Notes under the pieces: generated by a model | The model's input: only the letters and a program-made list of their open reading frames with translations | The model's database searches: none | What the model was told of the DNA's origin: nothing | Shown here: positions 24,680 to 32,546 of the stretch, piece by piece | Layout of the letters: every line of letters starts with the position of its first letter | Numbering within the stretch: the first letter of the stretch is position 1 | DNA from: Thermococcus bergensis | GTDB lineage: Archaea > Methanobacteriota_B > Thermococci > Thermococcales > Thermococcaceae | Length of the DNA: 64,000 nt | Direction: 5' to 3' | Assembly: GCF_020386975.1 (NCBI RefSeq) | Contig: NZ_JABFNK010000005.1 | Span: 620,001 to 684,000 of the forward strand | Translations under genes and position numbers: made by a program

Positions 24680-25561
24680 ATGCCTATGTTTGAAGGAGTT
24701 TTTGTTCCTCATATAACCCCATTTGATGATGAAGAAGAGATAAATGAAGAAATGCTGCGTGATCTTGTCCATTACTTTGCAGATGCCGGTTTAAACGGCC
24801 TGGTGACTCTAGGGAGCAATGGAGAATTCCCCTATTTGAGCTTTGAGGAAAAGCTCAGGGTTCTTAAGATTGTGAAGGATGAGTCTCCGGTTCCAGTTAT
24901 AGCCGGCGTTGCAGAGAATTCTACCAAGGAAACGATAAGACTTGCAAAAGAAGCCTGGGACATGGGAGTGGATGCCCTCTTGATAGCTCCGCCATATTAT
25001 TTCAAGCCCGACAAAAGGGAGCTTTTCGCTCATTATTCCAGAATTGCCTACGAGGTAGATGCTCCAATCTTGCTCTACAATGTTCCAAAGTTTACCACAA
25101 TCAACATAGATCTGGATGTAGTCGAGAAGCTTGTGGAGGAGCACTCCAACATCGTTGGGATAAAGGACTCAAGCGGGTCAATAGGGAGAATAGCAGAACT
25201 CATAAGGCGTGTTGGGGACAAGATAAGCATCTTGGCTGGAACAGCCGATGTTATGTATCCTTCGTGGATGTTGGGGGCACATGGGGCTGTTGTTGCGGTT
25301 GCAAACGTCGCACCGAGACTTTGCGTTGAGCTTTACAACGCATTTCTTGAGAAAAGGTATGAAAGGGCAAGAAAGCTCCAGCTCATGATAAACTACCTCA
25401 ATGAGGTTGTCGTCAAGAAATACAACCAGATAAGTGCGATAAAAGAGGCCATGAGGATGCTCGGCTTTGAAGTGGGTTACCCGAGGATGCCGGCTTTGCC
25501 CCTTGATGAAAAGGCTCTAGAAGACATAGAACGGGCTTTGATTGAGATAGGTCTTTTGTGA
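24680..25561 (+). CDS. DapA/KDG-aldolase family class I aldolase
   Basis: 293 residues. FVPHITPFDDEEEINEE, LGSNGEFPYLSFEEK, the catalytic Tyr in LLYNVPKFT and the Schiff-base Lys in VGIKDSSGS define the dihydrodipicolinate synthase superfamily. Members condense or cleave pyruvate with an aldehyde. No lysine-pathway genes are adjacent, and many Thermococcales copies have other or unknown substrates, so dapA is not assigned. The start could also be ATG at 24686; 24680 is favoured by the TATA spacing. Confidence 0.85.
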   Translation: MPMFEGVFVPHITPFDDEEEINEEMLRDLVHYFADAGLNGLVTLGSNGEFPYLSFEEKLRVLKIVKDESPVPVIAGVAENSTKETIRLAKEAWDMGVDALLIAPPYYFKPDKRELFAHYSRIAYEVDAPILLYNVPKFTTINIDLDVVEKLVEEHSNIVGIKDSSGSIGRIAELIRRVGDKISILAGTADVMYPSWMLGAHGAVVAVANVAPRLCVELYNAFLEKRYERARKLQLMINYLNEVVVKKYNQISAIKEAMRMLGFEVGYPRMPALPLDEKALEDIERALIEIGLL

Positions 25562-25639
25562 TGCACAAATCCGTGAGCAACCTTAGGTTCAAAAAGAATT
25601 AAAAGACCTCCTCCTGTAGTTTTTATTAGGTGGGGAAAA

Positions 25640-25864
25640 ATGTGTTTGGCAATGCCTGCTAAGGTAGTTGAAATTAAAGATAACGTCGCAATAGTTGATT
25701 TTGGCGGGATTAGGAGAGAAGCACGCATAGACTTTGTTAAGGATGTTAAAGTTGGCGATTACGTTATAGTACATACCGGATTCGCTATTGAAAAATTGGA
25801 CGAAAAGACAGCCCTTGAGAGCTTAAAAGCCTGGGAAGAGGTCATGAAAGCTATGGAGGAGTGA
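25640..25864 (+). CDS. hypC: Hydrogenase maturation chaperone HypC/HupF
   Basis: 74 residues starting MCLAMPAKV: the N-terminal Met-Cys of HypC, whose Cys2 binds the Fe(CN)2CO intermediate. The rest (VAIVDFGGIRREARIDFV, GDYVIVHTGFAIEKLD) is the OB-like HypC core. With HypD it assembles the iron ligands of [NiFe]-hydrogenase in the cytoplasm. The stop is 2 bp from the hypD start, so the pair is an operon. A TATA-like GAATTAAAAG at about 25597-25606 gives a short leader. Confidence 0.95.
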   Translation: MCLAMPAKVVEIKDNVAIVDFGGIRREARIDFVKDVKVGDYVIVHTGFAIEKLDEKTALESLKAWEEVMKAMEE

Positions 25865-25866
25865 GA

Positions 25867-26976
25867 ATGGAGCTCTCGATTTTTCACGATAGGGAGTTGG
25901 CCCAAAAGATTCTCCAGGGTATAAGGCGGGAGGCGAAGAAAATAGGCAGAGAAGTAAAGCTAATGCACGTCTGTGGTACCCATGAAGACACAGTAACGCG
26001 AAGTGGAATAAGGTCTCTTCTGCCGGAGAACGTTAAAGTGATGAGCGGTCCGGGATGCCCTGTTTGTATAACTCCGGCGGAAGATATAGCGGCTATGATG
26101 GAGATAATGCGGAAGGCGAGAGAAGAAGGAGAGGAGATAATCCTTACAACTTTTGGAGACATGTATAAAATTCCCACAGCCGTAGGGAGCTTTGCCGACT
26201 TGAAGAGCGAGGGGTTTGATGTCAGAATTGTTTATTCGATTTACGATTCCTATAAGATAGCGCTCAAAGAGAAAGACAAACTCGTGGTTCACTTCTCTCC
26301 GGGGTTTGAAACAACCACCGCTCCAGCCGCGGGCATACTAAGAGAAGCAATCGAGAAGGAGATAGAGAACTTCAAAATATACTCAGTTCACCGCTTAACT
26401 CCTCCAGCAGTTGAGGCGTTAATTAAGCAGGGGACTGTATTTGACGGCCTTATCGACCCGGGGCACGTTTCGACGATAATAGGAGTCAAAGGATGGGAGT
26501 ACATAACAAAAGAATATGGAGTCCCGCAAGTGGTTGCAGGGTTTGAGCCCGTTGATTTTCTCATGGGGGTATTCATGCTCCTGAGGATGATAAGAAAGGG
26601 AGAGGTAAAAATAGAAAACCAGTACACGAGGGTTGTAAAGTACGAAGGAAACGTTGAAGCCCAAAAAGCGATAGAGTCCCTTTTTGATGTAGTTGACGCA
26701 AAGTGGAGAGCTCTAGGAGTAATACCAAAAAGCGGCTTAGAACTCAAAGAAGAGTACAAGGACTATGAAGTAAGAACCTTTTACAAGGTCAAACCCCCAG
26801 AGCTGCCCGAGCTGGAGAAGGGATGTATATGCGGGGCAGTGCTTAGGGGACTGGCGTTGCCAACGCAATGTCCCCTCTTTGGAAAGAAGTGTACTCCAAG
26901 AAACCCGGTTGGGCCGTGTATGGTCTCCTATGAAGGAACCTGCCAGATATTCTACAAATACGGGGCGCTCTTTTGA
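25867..26976 (+). CDS. hypD: Hydrogenase maturation factor HypD
   Basis: 369 residues, usual length. Motifs: MHVCGTHEDT, SGPGCPVCITP, FSPGFETTTA, GFEPVDFL and the C-terminal Cys cluster CICGAVLRG, QCPLFGKKCTP, PVGPCMVS that carries the 4Fe-4S cluster. HypD with HypC transfers cyanide groups to iron and reduces the intermediate. ATG 25867 is preceded by GGAGGAGTGA overlapping the hypC stop. No hydrogenase structural genes are in the window. Confidence 0.96.
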   Translation: MELSIFHDRELAQKILQGIRREAKKIGREVKLMHVCGTHEDTVTRSGIRSLLPENVKVMSGPGCPVCITPAEDIAAMMEIMRKAREEGEEIILTTFGDMYKIPTAVGSFADLKSEGFDVRIVYSIYDSYKIALKEKDKLVVHFSPGFETTTAPAAGILREAIEKEIENFKIYSVHRLTPPAVEALIKQGTVFDGLIDPGHVSTIIGVKGWEYITKEYGVPQVVAGFEPVDFLMGVFMLLRMIRKGEVKIENQYTRVVKYEGNVEAQKAIESLFDVVDAKWRALGVIPKSGLELKEEYKDYEVRTFYKVKPPELPELEKGCICGAVLRGLALPTQCPLFGKKCTPRNPVGPCMVSYEGTCQIFYKYGALF

Positions 26977-27019
26977 TTCTGATATTTTTAATTTTCTATA
27001 TGCTTTTGTAAGTTTAGAA

Positions 27020-27082
27020 AAGGGCTCGGAGGGTGTTCACGTCATCACTTCTCAGCATGCTTGCTAATCGTCATCGCCTGAA
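27020..27082 (-). ncRNA. Box C/D guide sRNA
   Basis: Minus strand order: C box GCGATGA (27071-27077), 15-nt guide, D' box CTGA (27052-27055), 3 nt, C' box GTGATGA (27042-27048), 12-nt guide, D box CCGA (27026-27029, one mismatch). This is the layout of archaeal 2'-O-methylation guide RNAs bound by L7Ae, Nop5 and fibrillarin. A TATA box GCTTTAAAAG (about 27100-27109) is about 25 bp upstream of the first box. The targets were not identified. Confidence 0.65.
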
Positions 27083-27195
27083 GTAGCTATGCTTTCCTTC
27101 TTTTAAAGCTATCCCAAAAACGTGAAGCCCTATGCTAGGAAAAATTTTTATGCTTATAAAACAACATTTCTCTGATTCCTACGGAGGTGTCGCTG

Positions 27196-28389
27196 ATGAT
27201 TAAGGCATCAAAACGGGCATTGGGTATTGAATATGCTATTAGAGATGTTGTTCTGCCCGCAAGGGAGCTTGAAAAGCAGGGAATAAAGATTATCAAGCTA
27301 AACATAGGTGACCCGGTAAAGTTTGATTTTCAACCACCGGAACACATGAAAAAGGCATATTGCGAAGCAATAATGGAAGGTCACAACTATTACAGTGACA
27401 GTGAGGGAGAAAGAGAGCTCAGGGAAGCTATCGTGGAGAGGGAAAAGAAAAAGAACGGCGTGGACATTACTCCAGAGGATGTCCAGGTTACAGCTGCCGT
27501 TACCGAGGCCCTGCAGTTTGTCTTCGGGGCACTCATCGAGGGGGGAGAAGAGATATTAATCCCCGGACCAAGCTACCCGCCATACGTTGGGCTTGTAAAG
27601 TTCTATGGCGGTGTCCCCAAGGCTTACAGAACAATTGAAGAAGAGGGCTGGCAGCCTGATATAGATGACATGAGGAAAAAGATAACCGAAAAAACGAAAG
27701 CAATAGTTGTTATAAACCCAAACAACCCCACTGGAGCCCTCTATGAAAAGAAGACCCTTCAGGAGATAATAGACCTCGCCGGTGAGTATGGTCTGCCAGT
27801 AATAAGCGATGAGATTTACGACCTTATGACTTATGAAGGAAAGCACGTTTCTCCGGGCTCGTTAACAAAGGATGTGCCCGTAATAGTCATGAACGGTCTC
27901 TCAAAGGTTTACTTTGCGACGGGATGGAGATTGGGCTATATGTACTTCGTGGATCCAGAGAATAAGCTTGCTGAAGTTAGGGAAGCCATAGGGAAGCTCG
28001 CGAGGTTGAGGCTCTGTCCAAACACTCCGGCCCAAAAAGCGGCAATCGCTGGCCTTAGGGGCCCAATGGATTATCTCGAGGAATACATGGCAAAGCTGAA
28101 AGAGAGAAGAGACTACATCTACAAGCGCCTTAATGAGATGCCCGGAATAAGCACCCAGAAGCCACAGGGAGCGTTCTACATCTTCCCCAAAATTGAAGAA
28201 GGGCCATGGAAGAGCGACAAGGAGTTCGTTCTCGATGTTCTCCACAACGCCCACGTGCTCTTTGTCCACGGCTCCGGCTTCGGTGAAGGTGGGGAGATGC
28301 ACTTCCGCTCAATATTCTTAGCTCCGGTTCCAGTGTTAGAAGAGGCTATGGACAACCTGGAGAAGTTTATGAAAGAAAGGCTTGGATGA
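27196..28389 (+). CDS. Alanine aminotransferase
   Basis: 397 residues, class I/II PLP aminotransferase, nearly the same as the P. furiosus alanine aminotransferase throughout (MIKASKRAL, LNIGDPVKFDFQPPEHMK, VINPNNPTGALY, VFLVHGSGFGE-like end). Lys237 in GLSKVYFATGWRLGY binds PLP; SDEIYDLM and the Arg in HFRSIF are the other active-site parts. It makes alanine from pyruvate and glutamate, a main fermentation sink in Thermococcales. The ATG at 27196 follows GGAGGTG with 6 bases of spacing. A TATA box (GCTTATAAAAC) is at about 27154-27164. Confidence 0.95.
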   Translation: MIKASKRALGIEYAIRDVVLPARELEKQGIKIIKLNIGDPVKFDFQPPEHMKKAYCEAIMEGHNYYSDSEGERELREAIVEREKKKNGVDITPEDVQVTAAVTEALQFVFGALIEGGEEILIPGPSYPPYVGLVKFYGGVPKAYRTIEEEGWQPDIDDMRKKITEKTKAIVVINPNNPTGALYEKKTLQEIIDLAGEYGLPVISDEIYDLMTYEGKHVSPGSLTKDVPVIVMNGLSKVYFATGWRLGYMYFVDPENKLAEVREAIGKLARLRLCPNTPAQKAAIAGLRGPMDYLEEYMAKLKERRDYIYKRLNEMPGISTQKPQGAFYIFPKIEEGPWKSDKEFVLDVLHNAHVLFVHGSGFGEGGEMHFRSIFLAPVPVLEEAMDNLEKFMKERLG

Positions 28390-28403
28390 TTTTTCCTTTC
28401 TTT

Positions 28404-28607
28404 TTAACCTCCCGAAACAACCGGGATTACTTCTACATAGTCGCCATCCTTTACTGGGTCGTCTTCCAGGGCTACTTTTCCATTTACTTTGGCTATGGCA
28501 CTTTCTGTGTTAAATCCCACTTCTCTAAGAACATCTTTGACCTTCATGCCTTTTTGATACTCTATCTCCTTCTCTATTTTCCTTCCAATAACCTTAATCC
28601 TGATCAC
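28404..28607 (-). CDS. Ubiquitin-like small sulfur-carrier protein (ThiS/MoaD family)
   Basis: 67 residues from a GTG start that follows GGTGATAGCA. The sequence ends in VVSGG, the C-terminal Gly-Gly used for thiocarboxylation or conjugation, after a beta-grasp pattern (IRIKVIGRK, MKVKDVLREVG, AKVNGKVALEDDPVKDGDYVEVIP). Such proteins donate sulfur for thiamine, molybdopterin or tRNA thiolation, or act as archaeal SAMP modifiers. A longer in-frame ATG at 28667 exists but lies inside the likely leader. It is divergent from the DUF835 gene. Confidence 0.85.
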   Translation of the reverse strand: MIRIKVIGRKIEKEIEYQKGMKVKDVLREVGFNTESAIAKVNGKVALEDDPVKDGDYVEVIPVVSGG

Positions 28608-28713
28608 TGCTATCACCGGGGAATCATGAGCACGGAGCTTTTTAACTTTGTCGAAACGGACAAGCATAACTTTTATATGTTTAAAACGCTATTTAGTAAT
28701 TTGGGGTGGTACA

Positions 28714-29748
28714 TTGGACATTACTGAGACTTTTGTTTACGGCTTGACTCTTATAAGGATTTTTGGAGGGTTATTGTTCTTCTATGCCTACTTGAAGAGC
28801 AAAAGAAAATCCGCCCTGCTGATTGCTCTCTCGTGGTTTCTTGTAATTCCAAGCACAACATTCGGTATTTTGTTTGATTTAAGGGTTGAAAACGTTTTCA
28901 TAGGCTTGGCTTATGGATTTATGATTCTTGGCTTTTTTGAACTCATAAACGAGGAAAAAGGGTTACTGCGTGCGAAAAGCCTCTACCTGATTCCACTTGT
29001 GGTAATGGTTTTTGGCTTTGTTGAGAGCATTGTAGAAGTTGAGCCCGAAGATTGTTTCGTCATTTCTGGAATTTTTGCATTCATTGCTGCCTTCATTCTT
29101 GCTGAGTCTCTTAAAAGAATCTACGGTAAGGATGTGATTATAATGGGCCTTTCAATTGCTATTAGTGGTATTATAACTCCTTTTTATCCCGTTTATCATG
29201 AAAAATTTGAGAATAAAAGTCCCATTTTATTAGGAGTCTTATTGTTTACATTTTTGACGTTTTTCTTCTATTATCGGATTATTTTCAGCGAGAGGTTTTT
29301 CAAAACAATTCCCCAAGCCACCATCGAAACTCCAGAATTAAGAGGAGTTCATCTGGAATCTCCGGAGGAATTTGAGAACTTGAAAGAGAGCTTAAAAGAC
29401 TATCCAGTGCTCGCATTCATGAGGGGTCTGAATTCGCCAGAAGGATGGACCACTTACAAATTCAGCACGATTGAGGGAGAAAACGTCATTTATCCTACGG
29501 ATTTATACAGAATAACCGACCTTGTTTTTAGATACCTCACGGAAGCCAAGAACAAAGGAGTTAAAGGTGTTGTTGTGCTTGAGGGTCTTGAATTTCTCAG
29601 GGTTTATAACGACTTTAAAGCAGTTGCAAAGATGATAGCGTCAGTCAGAGATTATGTTCTTTCTTATGAGGGCGCTTTGATAGTTGTTCTCGATGAAAAA
29701 GCATGGGATGAGAAGGAGTTAAACACTCTGAAGAGAATGCTGTTATGA
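28714..29748 (+). CDS. Membrane protein with C-terminal DUF835 domain
   Basis: 345 residues from TTG 28714, which has GGTGGT just upstream. Six or seven hydrophobic segments fill residues about 5-195. The soluble C-terminal part (PVLAFMRGLNSPEGWTTY, GENVIYPTDLYRITDLV, KGVKGVVVLEGLEFLRVYND) is the DUF835 domain, common in Thermococcales and of unknown function, possibly regulatory. A promoter (TTTATATG region, about 28671-28680) lies between this gene and the divergent ubiquitin-like gene. Confidence 0.8.
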   Translation: MDITETFVYGLTLIRIFGGLLFFYAYLKSKRKSALLIALSWFLVIPSTTFGILFDLRVENVFIGLAYGFMILGFFELINEEKGLLRAKSLYLIPLVVMVFGFVESIVEVEPEDCFVISGIFAFIAAFILAESLKRIYGKDVIIMGLSIAISGIITPFYPVYHEKFENKSPILLGVLLFTFLTFFFYYRIIFSERFFKTIPQATIETPELRGVHLESPEEFENLKESLKDYPVLAFMRGLNSPEGWTTYKFSTIEGENVIYPTDLYRITDLVFRYLTEAKNKGVKGVVVLEGLEFLRVYNDFKAVAKMIASVRDYVLSYEGALIVVLDEKAWDEKELNTLKRMLL

Positions 29749-29814
29749 ATCTCTGGTGAAGCAGGGAAAACCCAAAGCCCGAAACTCTTTAAGCTTTGCT
29801 GGAGAATGTATACA

Positions 29815-29874
29815 CGTCGATGATGGTCGAGGCCCGGCACTGAAGGGTGATGAAGGCCATCACACCTGAGACAA
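29815..29874 (+). ncRNA. Box C/D guide sRNA
   Basis: Plus strand: C box ATGATGG (29820-29826, one mismatch to RUGAUGA), 13-nt guide, D' box CTGA (29840-29843), 3 nt, perfect C' box GTGATGA (29847-29853), 12-nt guide, perfect D box CTGA (29866-29869). The total of about 60 nt and the spacings are standard for Thermococcales. A TATA-like CTTTAAGC at 29787-29794 sits about 25 bp upstream. Targets not identified. Confidence 0.75.
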
Positions 29875-29994
29875 ACTCTATACTGCTCTTATAACTTTTT
29901 CTCTTTTCTGAGAACAGCACTTTCAACGGTTTTTGTAATTTCAATAGGAGTTCTTGATAATAGCATCAGAAAGTTCCAGAACAGAGCAAATTTA

Positions 29995-30072
29995 TGGCGG
30001 ACCGGCGGGGATTTGAACCCCGGACCCTCGGCTTAGGAGGCCGATGCCCTATCCTGGCTAGGCTACCGGTCC
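29995..30072 (-). tRNA. tRNA-Arg (anticodon CCT)
   Basis: The minus-strand transcript starts GGACCGG and ends CCGGTCC-G-CCA, a perfect 7-bp acceptor stem with encoded CCA (29995-29997). The anticodon arm is TCGGC / loop CTCCTAA / GCCGA, giving anticodon CCT. The T arm has GGTTCAAAT. A TATA box GATTTATAAG on the minus strand at about 30099-30108 lies about 30 bp upstream. No intron. Confidence 0.97.
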
Positions 30073-30188
30073 ACTCCCGTTTCTTATCGCCCATTTTTGG
30101 CTTATAAATCTTTTGTTAAACAAAACTATTTAACATCGATCAAAGGGTATTTAAGTTATGTTTCAGACTCCCTTTTGGTGTGTGTAGC

Positions 30189-30632
30189 ATGATAGATGAA
30201 CTGGATAGAAAAATAATCTCCATTCTTCAGGAGGATGCTCGGCTATCCTATAGGGAAATAGCGAAAAAACTGGGGGTTGCCGTAGGAACTGTGTACAACA
30301 GAATAAAGAAGCTTGAAGAAGAAGGAGTTATCAGAGGATTTGCTCCAAAGCTGGATTACGCTAAACTTGGCTATGACCTTACGGCAGTAATCGGTGTTAA
30401 AGCTCAAGGGAGGAGGATAATTGATATTGAAAATGAGATAGCAAAGGATCCCCACGTTGTCTGTGTCTACGATGTCACAGGGGAATATGACATAATAGTA
30501 ATTGCAAAATTTAAGGGAAGAGAGGACATGAACATGTTTGTCAAGAAGCTTTTGAGAATAGATGGGGTGGAAAAGACACACACGCATGTTGCGATGGACA
30601 TAGTAAAGGAGGACTTAACGTTAGAGGTCTAA
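30189..30632 (+). CDS. Lrp/AsnC-family transcriptional regulator
   Basis: 147 residues. Residues 1-60 are the winged helix (MIDELDRKIISILQEDARLSYREIAKKLG, TVYNRIKKLEEEGVIRGF). The C-terminal RAM domain follows (VCVYDVTGEYDIIVIAKF, VEKTHTHVAMDIVKED), which binds amino acids and mediates octamer assembly. The target genes are unknown; such regulators often control themselves. ATG 30189 lies after GGTGTGTG. The 3' end overlaps the next, convergent gene by 12 bp. Confidence 0.92.
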   Translation: MIDELDRKIISILQEDARLSYREIAKKLGVAVGTVYNRIKKLEEEGVIRGFAPKLDYAKLGYDLTAVIGVKAQGRRIIDIENEIAKDPHVVCVYDVTGEYDIIVIAKFKGREDMNMFVKKLLRIDGVEKTHTHVAMDIVKEDLTLEV

Positions 30633-30965
30633 AAAGTTCCTTGCGAATCTCTTCGCCAGACTTTCCAGAGTCTCAGCGGGCAACTTTACTTCTTTTCCAT
30701 TCACTGTGCCTTCGAATATCAAGGGGGCTGGATTTAGAGTTTCTATGACCCGAAACTCCTCGTTTTCGTTTAGTGTCTCCTTCAGGACTTTTCGGTATTC
30801 TTGAGGGTTTACAATCTTTATAACACCGTGCAGCTCTAACTTCTCTCCACATTCATTCTCACTGCAGATAAAGTGAAACTCTTTCCCGAGCCGTGCCTCC
30901 ACCATTATACTCTTTCCGGCCACATTGTATATCATAAACCTGTCTTCATTTTCTAAATTTTCCAT
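30621..30965 (-). CDS. Conserved hypothetical protein
   Basis: 114 residues, acidic, with GGAGG upstream of ATG 30965. It contains a CSENEC pair near residue 34-39 and mainly beta-forming stretches (MIYNVAGKSIMVEARLG, LELHGVIKIVN). I recognise no family. It is downstream of the phosphoribosyltransferase-like regulator on the same strand with a 28-bp gap, so the two may be co-transcribed. Confidence 0.75.
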   Translation of the reverse strand: MENLENEDRFMIYNVAGKSIMVEARLGKEFHFICSENECGEKLELHGVIKIVNPQEYRKVLKETLNENEEFRVIETLNPAPLIFEGTVNGKEVKLPAETLESLAKRFARNFLDL

Positions 30966-30993
30966 CCTAACTCCTCCAAATAAATAATAAAGG

Positions 30994-31707
30994 TCAAAGC
31001 CTTACCATAACATCCACGGGGATGTTGTATTCTTCCCTTATCCGGTCTATTGAATTGCCGGCACTTATAAGGAAGAACATCCCCACAGGCGTTGCATTTG
31101 CTTGCTTGCACATCTCTATGAGGGCTCTCTGTGTCTCTCCACTCCTCACAACGTCGTCAACTATCAGAACCCTCTCTCCCTTTTTAATGGCCCATGAAGG
31201 AAGGTACAGCGTCATAACGCTTCCTGAGGAGCTTGACACATAATTTACTTCGTAAAACTTCTCTACTCCGACTTCTTTCTTCTTCTTTGCATAGACGACG
31301 TCAACTCCCAGCTCGTTTCCTATGTGGATTGCCAGAGGAATTCCATCTGTAGCTGCTGTTAGTATTTTGTCTATGTCCATGTCCATGTACTTTGAGGCAA
31401 CGTTCTCTGCAACAAGGCTCATTAGATCCGTATCACTTAGAATTTTCAAGTTGTCAAACAGTCCATGCTTATCAAAGACTATCCTCCTCTTAACTTCCTC
31501 CTCGAGGTTTACGTATGGGGAGAGGACCTTTATTAGCTCTTTGGTACGCTGGGTGCTTGGAAGAACCTTCCCCCTCACGTATCTATTGAGCACAGTTATT
31601 GGAAGCCCGGTAATCCTTGAGAGCTCTTCATACGTGTAGTTCTTTTTTAGGAGTCTTAGTATCCTGATGACACGGAGTTTCTCTTTAACTGCCTCTATCT
31701 GGCTCAA
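30994..31707 (-). CDS. GfcR-like regulator: helix-turn-helix plus phosphoribosyltransferase domain
   Basis: 237 residues from TTG 31707, which follows GGGAGGTGAG. Residues about 15-60 form an HTH (LKKNYTYEELSRITGLPITVLNRYVRG). The C-terminal half is a PRTase fold with the PRPP loop VLIVDDVVRSGET. The family (PurR/GfcR-like, sometimes labelled orotate phosphoribosyltransferase-like) acts as transcription regulator in archaea rather than enzyme; that is established for haloarchaeal GfcR and inferred here. A TATA box (ATTTATAC) lies on the minus strand at about 31750-31757. Confidence 0.85.
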   Translation of the reverse strand: MSQIEAVKEKLRVIRILRLLKKNYTYEELSRITGLPITVLNRYVRGKVLPSTQRTKELIKVLSPYVNLEEEVKRRIVFDKHGLFDNLKILSDTDLMSLVAENVASKYMDMDIDKILTAATDGIPLAIHIGNELGVDVVYAKKKKEVGVEKFYEVNYVSSSSGSVMTLYLPSWAIKKGERVLIVDDVVRSGETQRALIEMCKQANATPVGMFFLISAGNSIDRIREEYNIPVDVMVRL

Positions 31708-31772
31708 TCTCTCACCTCCCGCTGGTAAGATAATGTTGACAAGAAAATGTATAAATAGGTTTCGGTTTATAG

Positions 31773-32294
31773 CTAAATTGCAAGGTTTGCTGGTCTATTC
31801 GGATGGTTGAAGATTCCCATTTTCTGCCGATATTCAGATATTACCTCACCAAAGTACTTCATTACAAAATTCAAATCTATACGCTCCCCTTCTGGGTGAT
31901 CAACGCCCTTGCAGAATGGATCCTTCTTTACGTATACTTCGATAACAGCTCCGTGTTTGATTAGAATGAATGGGTGGAGCTTACATGCCAACGGCCGTTT
32001 TGGGTAAATCTTGCACTTTCCGTCCTCTTCCAGAAAAACGCAGCCATCATCAAAGGGCCTCTTCCTGATACCATACCCTAAAAACTTGTCCCCTCTGTAG
32101 AACATTTTCTCATAATCTACGAACTCCCATGCATTGAACCCTAAATCTTCTATTCTTGTTATATCTTCGTCTCTGAGAGGTATCTCAAGGTTCATGCAGC
32201 AACTGGCACACTGGAGGCACTTAAATTTAAAAGAAGGGTCGCTTTCAACCTGCAGGGTTTCTAAATTTATTGTTGCAACCCATCTCTTCTCCAC
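31773..32294 (-). CDS. YkgJ-family cysteine-cluster protein
   Basis: 173 residues. KCLQCASCCMNLEIPL near residue 25 is the Cx2Cx2CC signature; further Cys in DGCVFLEE, GKCKIYPKRPLACKLHPF and DPFCKGV complete the eight-Cys pattern. The family likely binds Fe-S or zinc; proposed roles include metal handling, but none is proven here. It ends before a promoter-containing gap that serves the GfcR-like gene. Confidence 0.9.
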   Translation of the reverse strand: MEKRWVATINLETLQVESDPSFKFKCLQCASCCMNLEIPLRDEDITRIEDLGFNAWEFVDYEKMFYRGDKFLGYGIRKRPFDDGCVFLEEDGKCKIYPKRPLACKLHPFILIKHGAVIEVYVKKDPFCKGVDHPEGERIDLNFVMKYFGEVISEYRQKMGIFNHPNRPANLAI

Positions 32295-32306
32295 GGCTTT
32301 GTCACC

Positions 32307-32546
32307 TCAGCTCCCGTAGGAGCTTGCTATCAGTGTTTCAGTCATCTCTATCTCATTTATTTTTCTTAGAACCTCATCGTGGAATTTGTCCAGCTCTTTA
32401 ATGTCATTAACTTCGACTCTTATGATTATGTCGTATTCCCCATAGACTTTGTAGGTCTCCTTCACTTGGGGTATATTCTTCAGCTTCTCATATACGAGGT
32501 CTTCATTTCCGGGTTTTACAATGATTAGAATAAACGCCTCAATCAT
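32307..32546 (-). CDS. Stand-alone Lrp/AsnC ligand-binding (RAM) domain protein
   Basis: 79 residues covering only the RAM domain ([42 protein letters not shown]) without a DNA-binding helix. Such proteins are thought to bind amino acids and modulate Lrp regulators. The start overlaps the SRP54 stop (ATGA-type overlap), so it is translationally coupled to SRP54, an arrangement I recall from other Thermococcales but have not checked. Confidence 0.9.
   Translation of the reverse strand: MIEAFILIIVKPGNEDLVYEKLKNIPQVKETYKVYGEYDIIIRVEVNDIKELDKFHDEVLRKINEIEMTETLIASSYGS

Noticed and set aside
24680-25561. Naming the aldolase dapA
   Set aside because: Thermococcales make little use of the DAP pathway and no partner genes are present.
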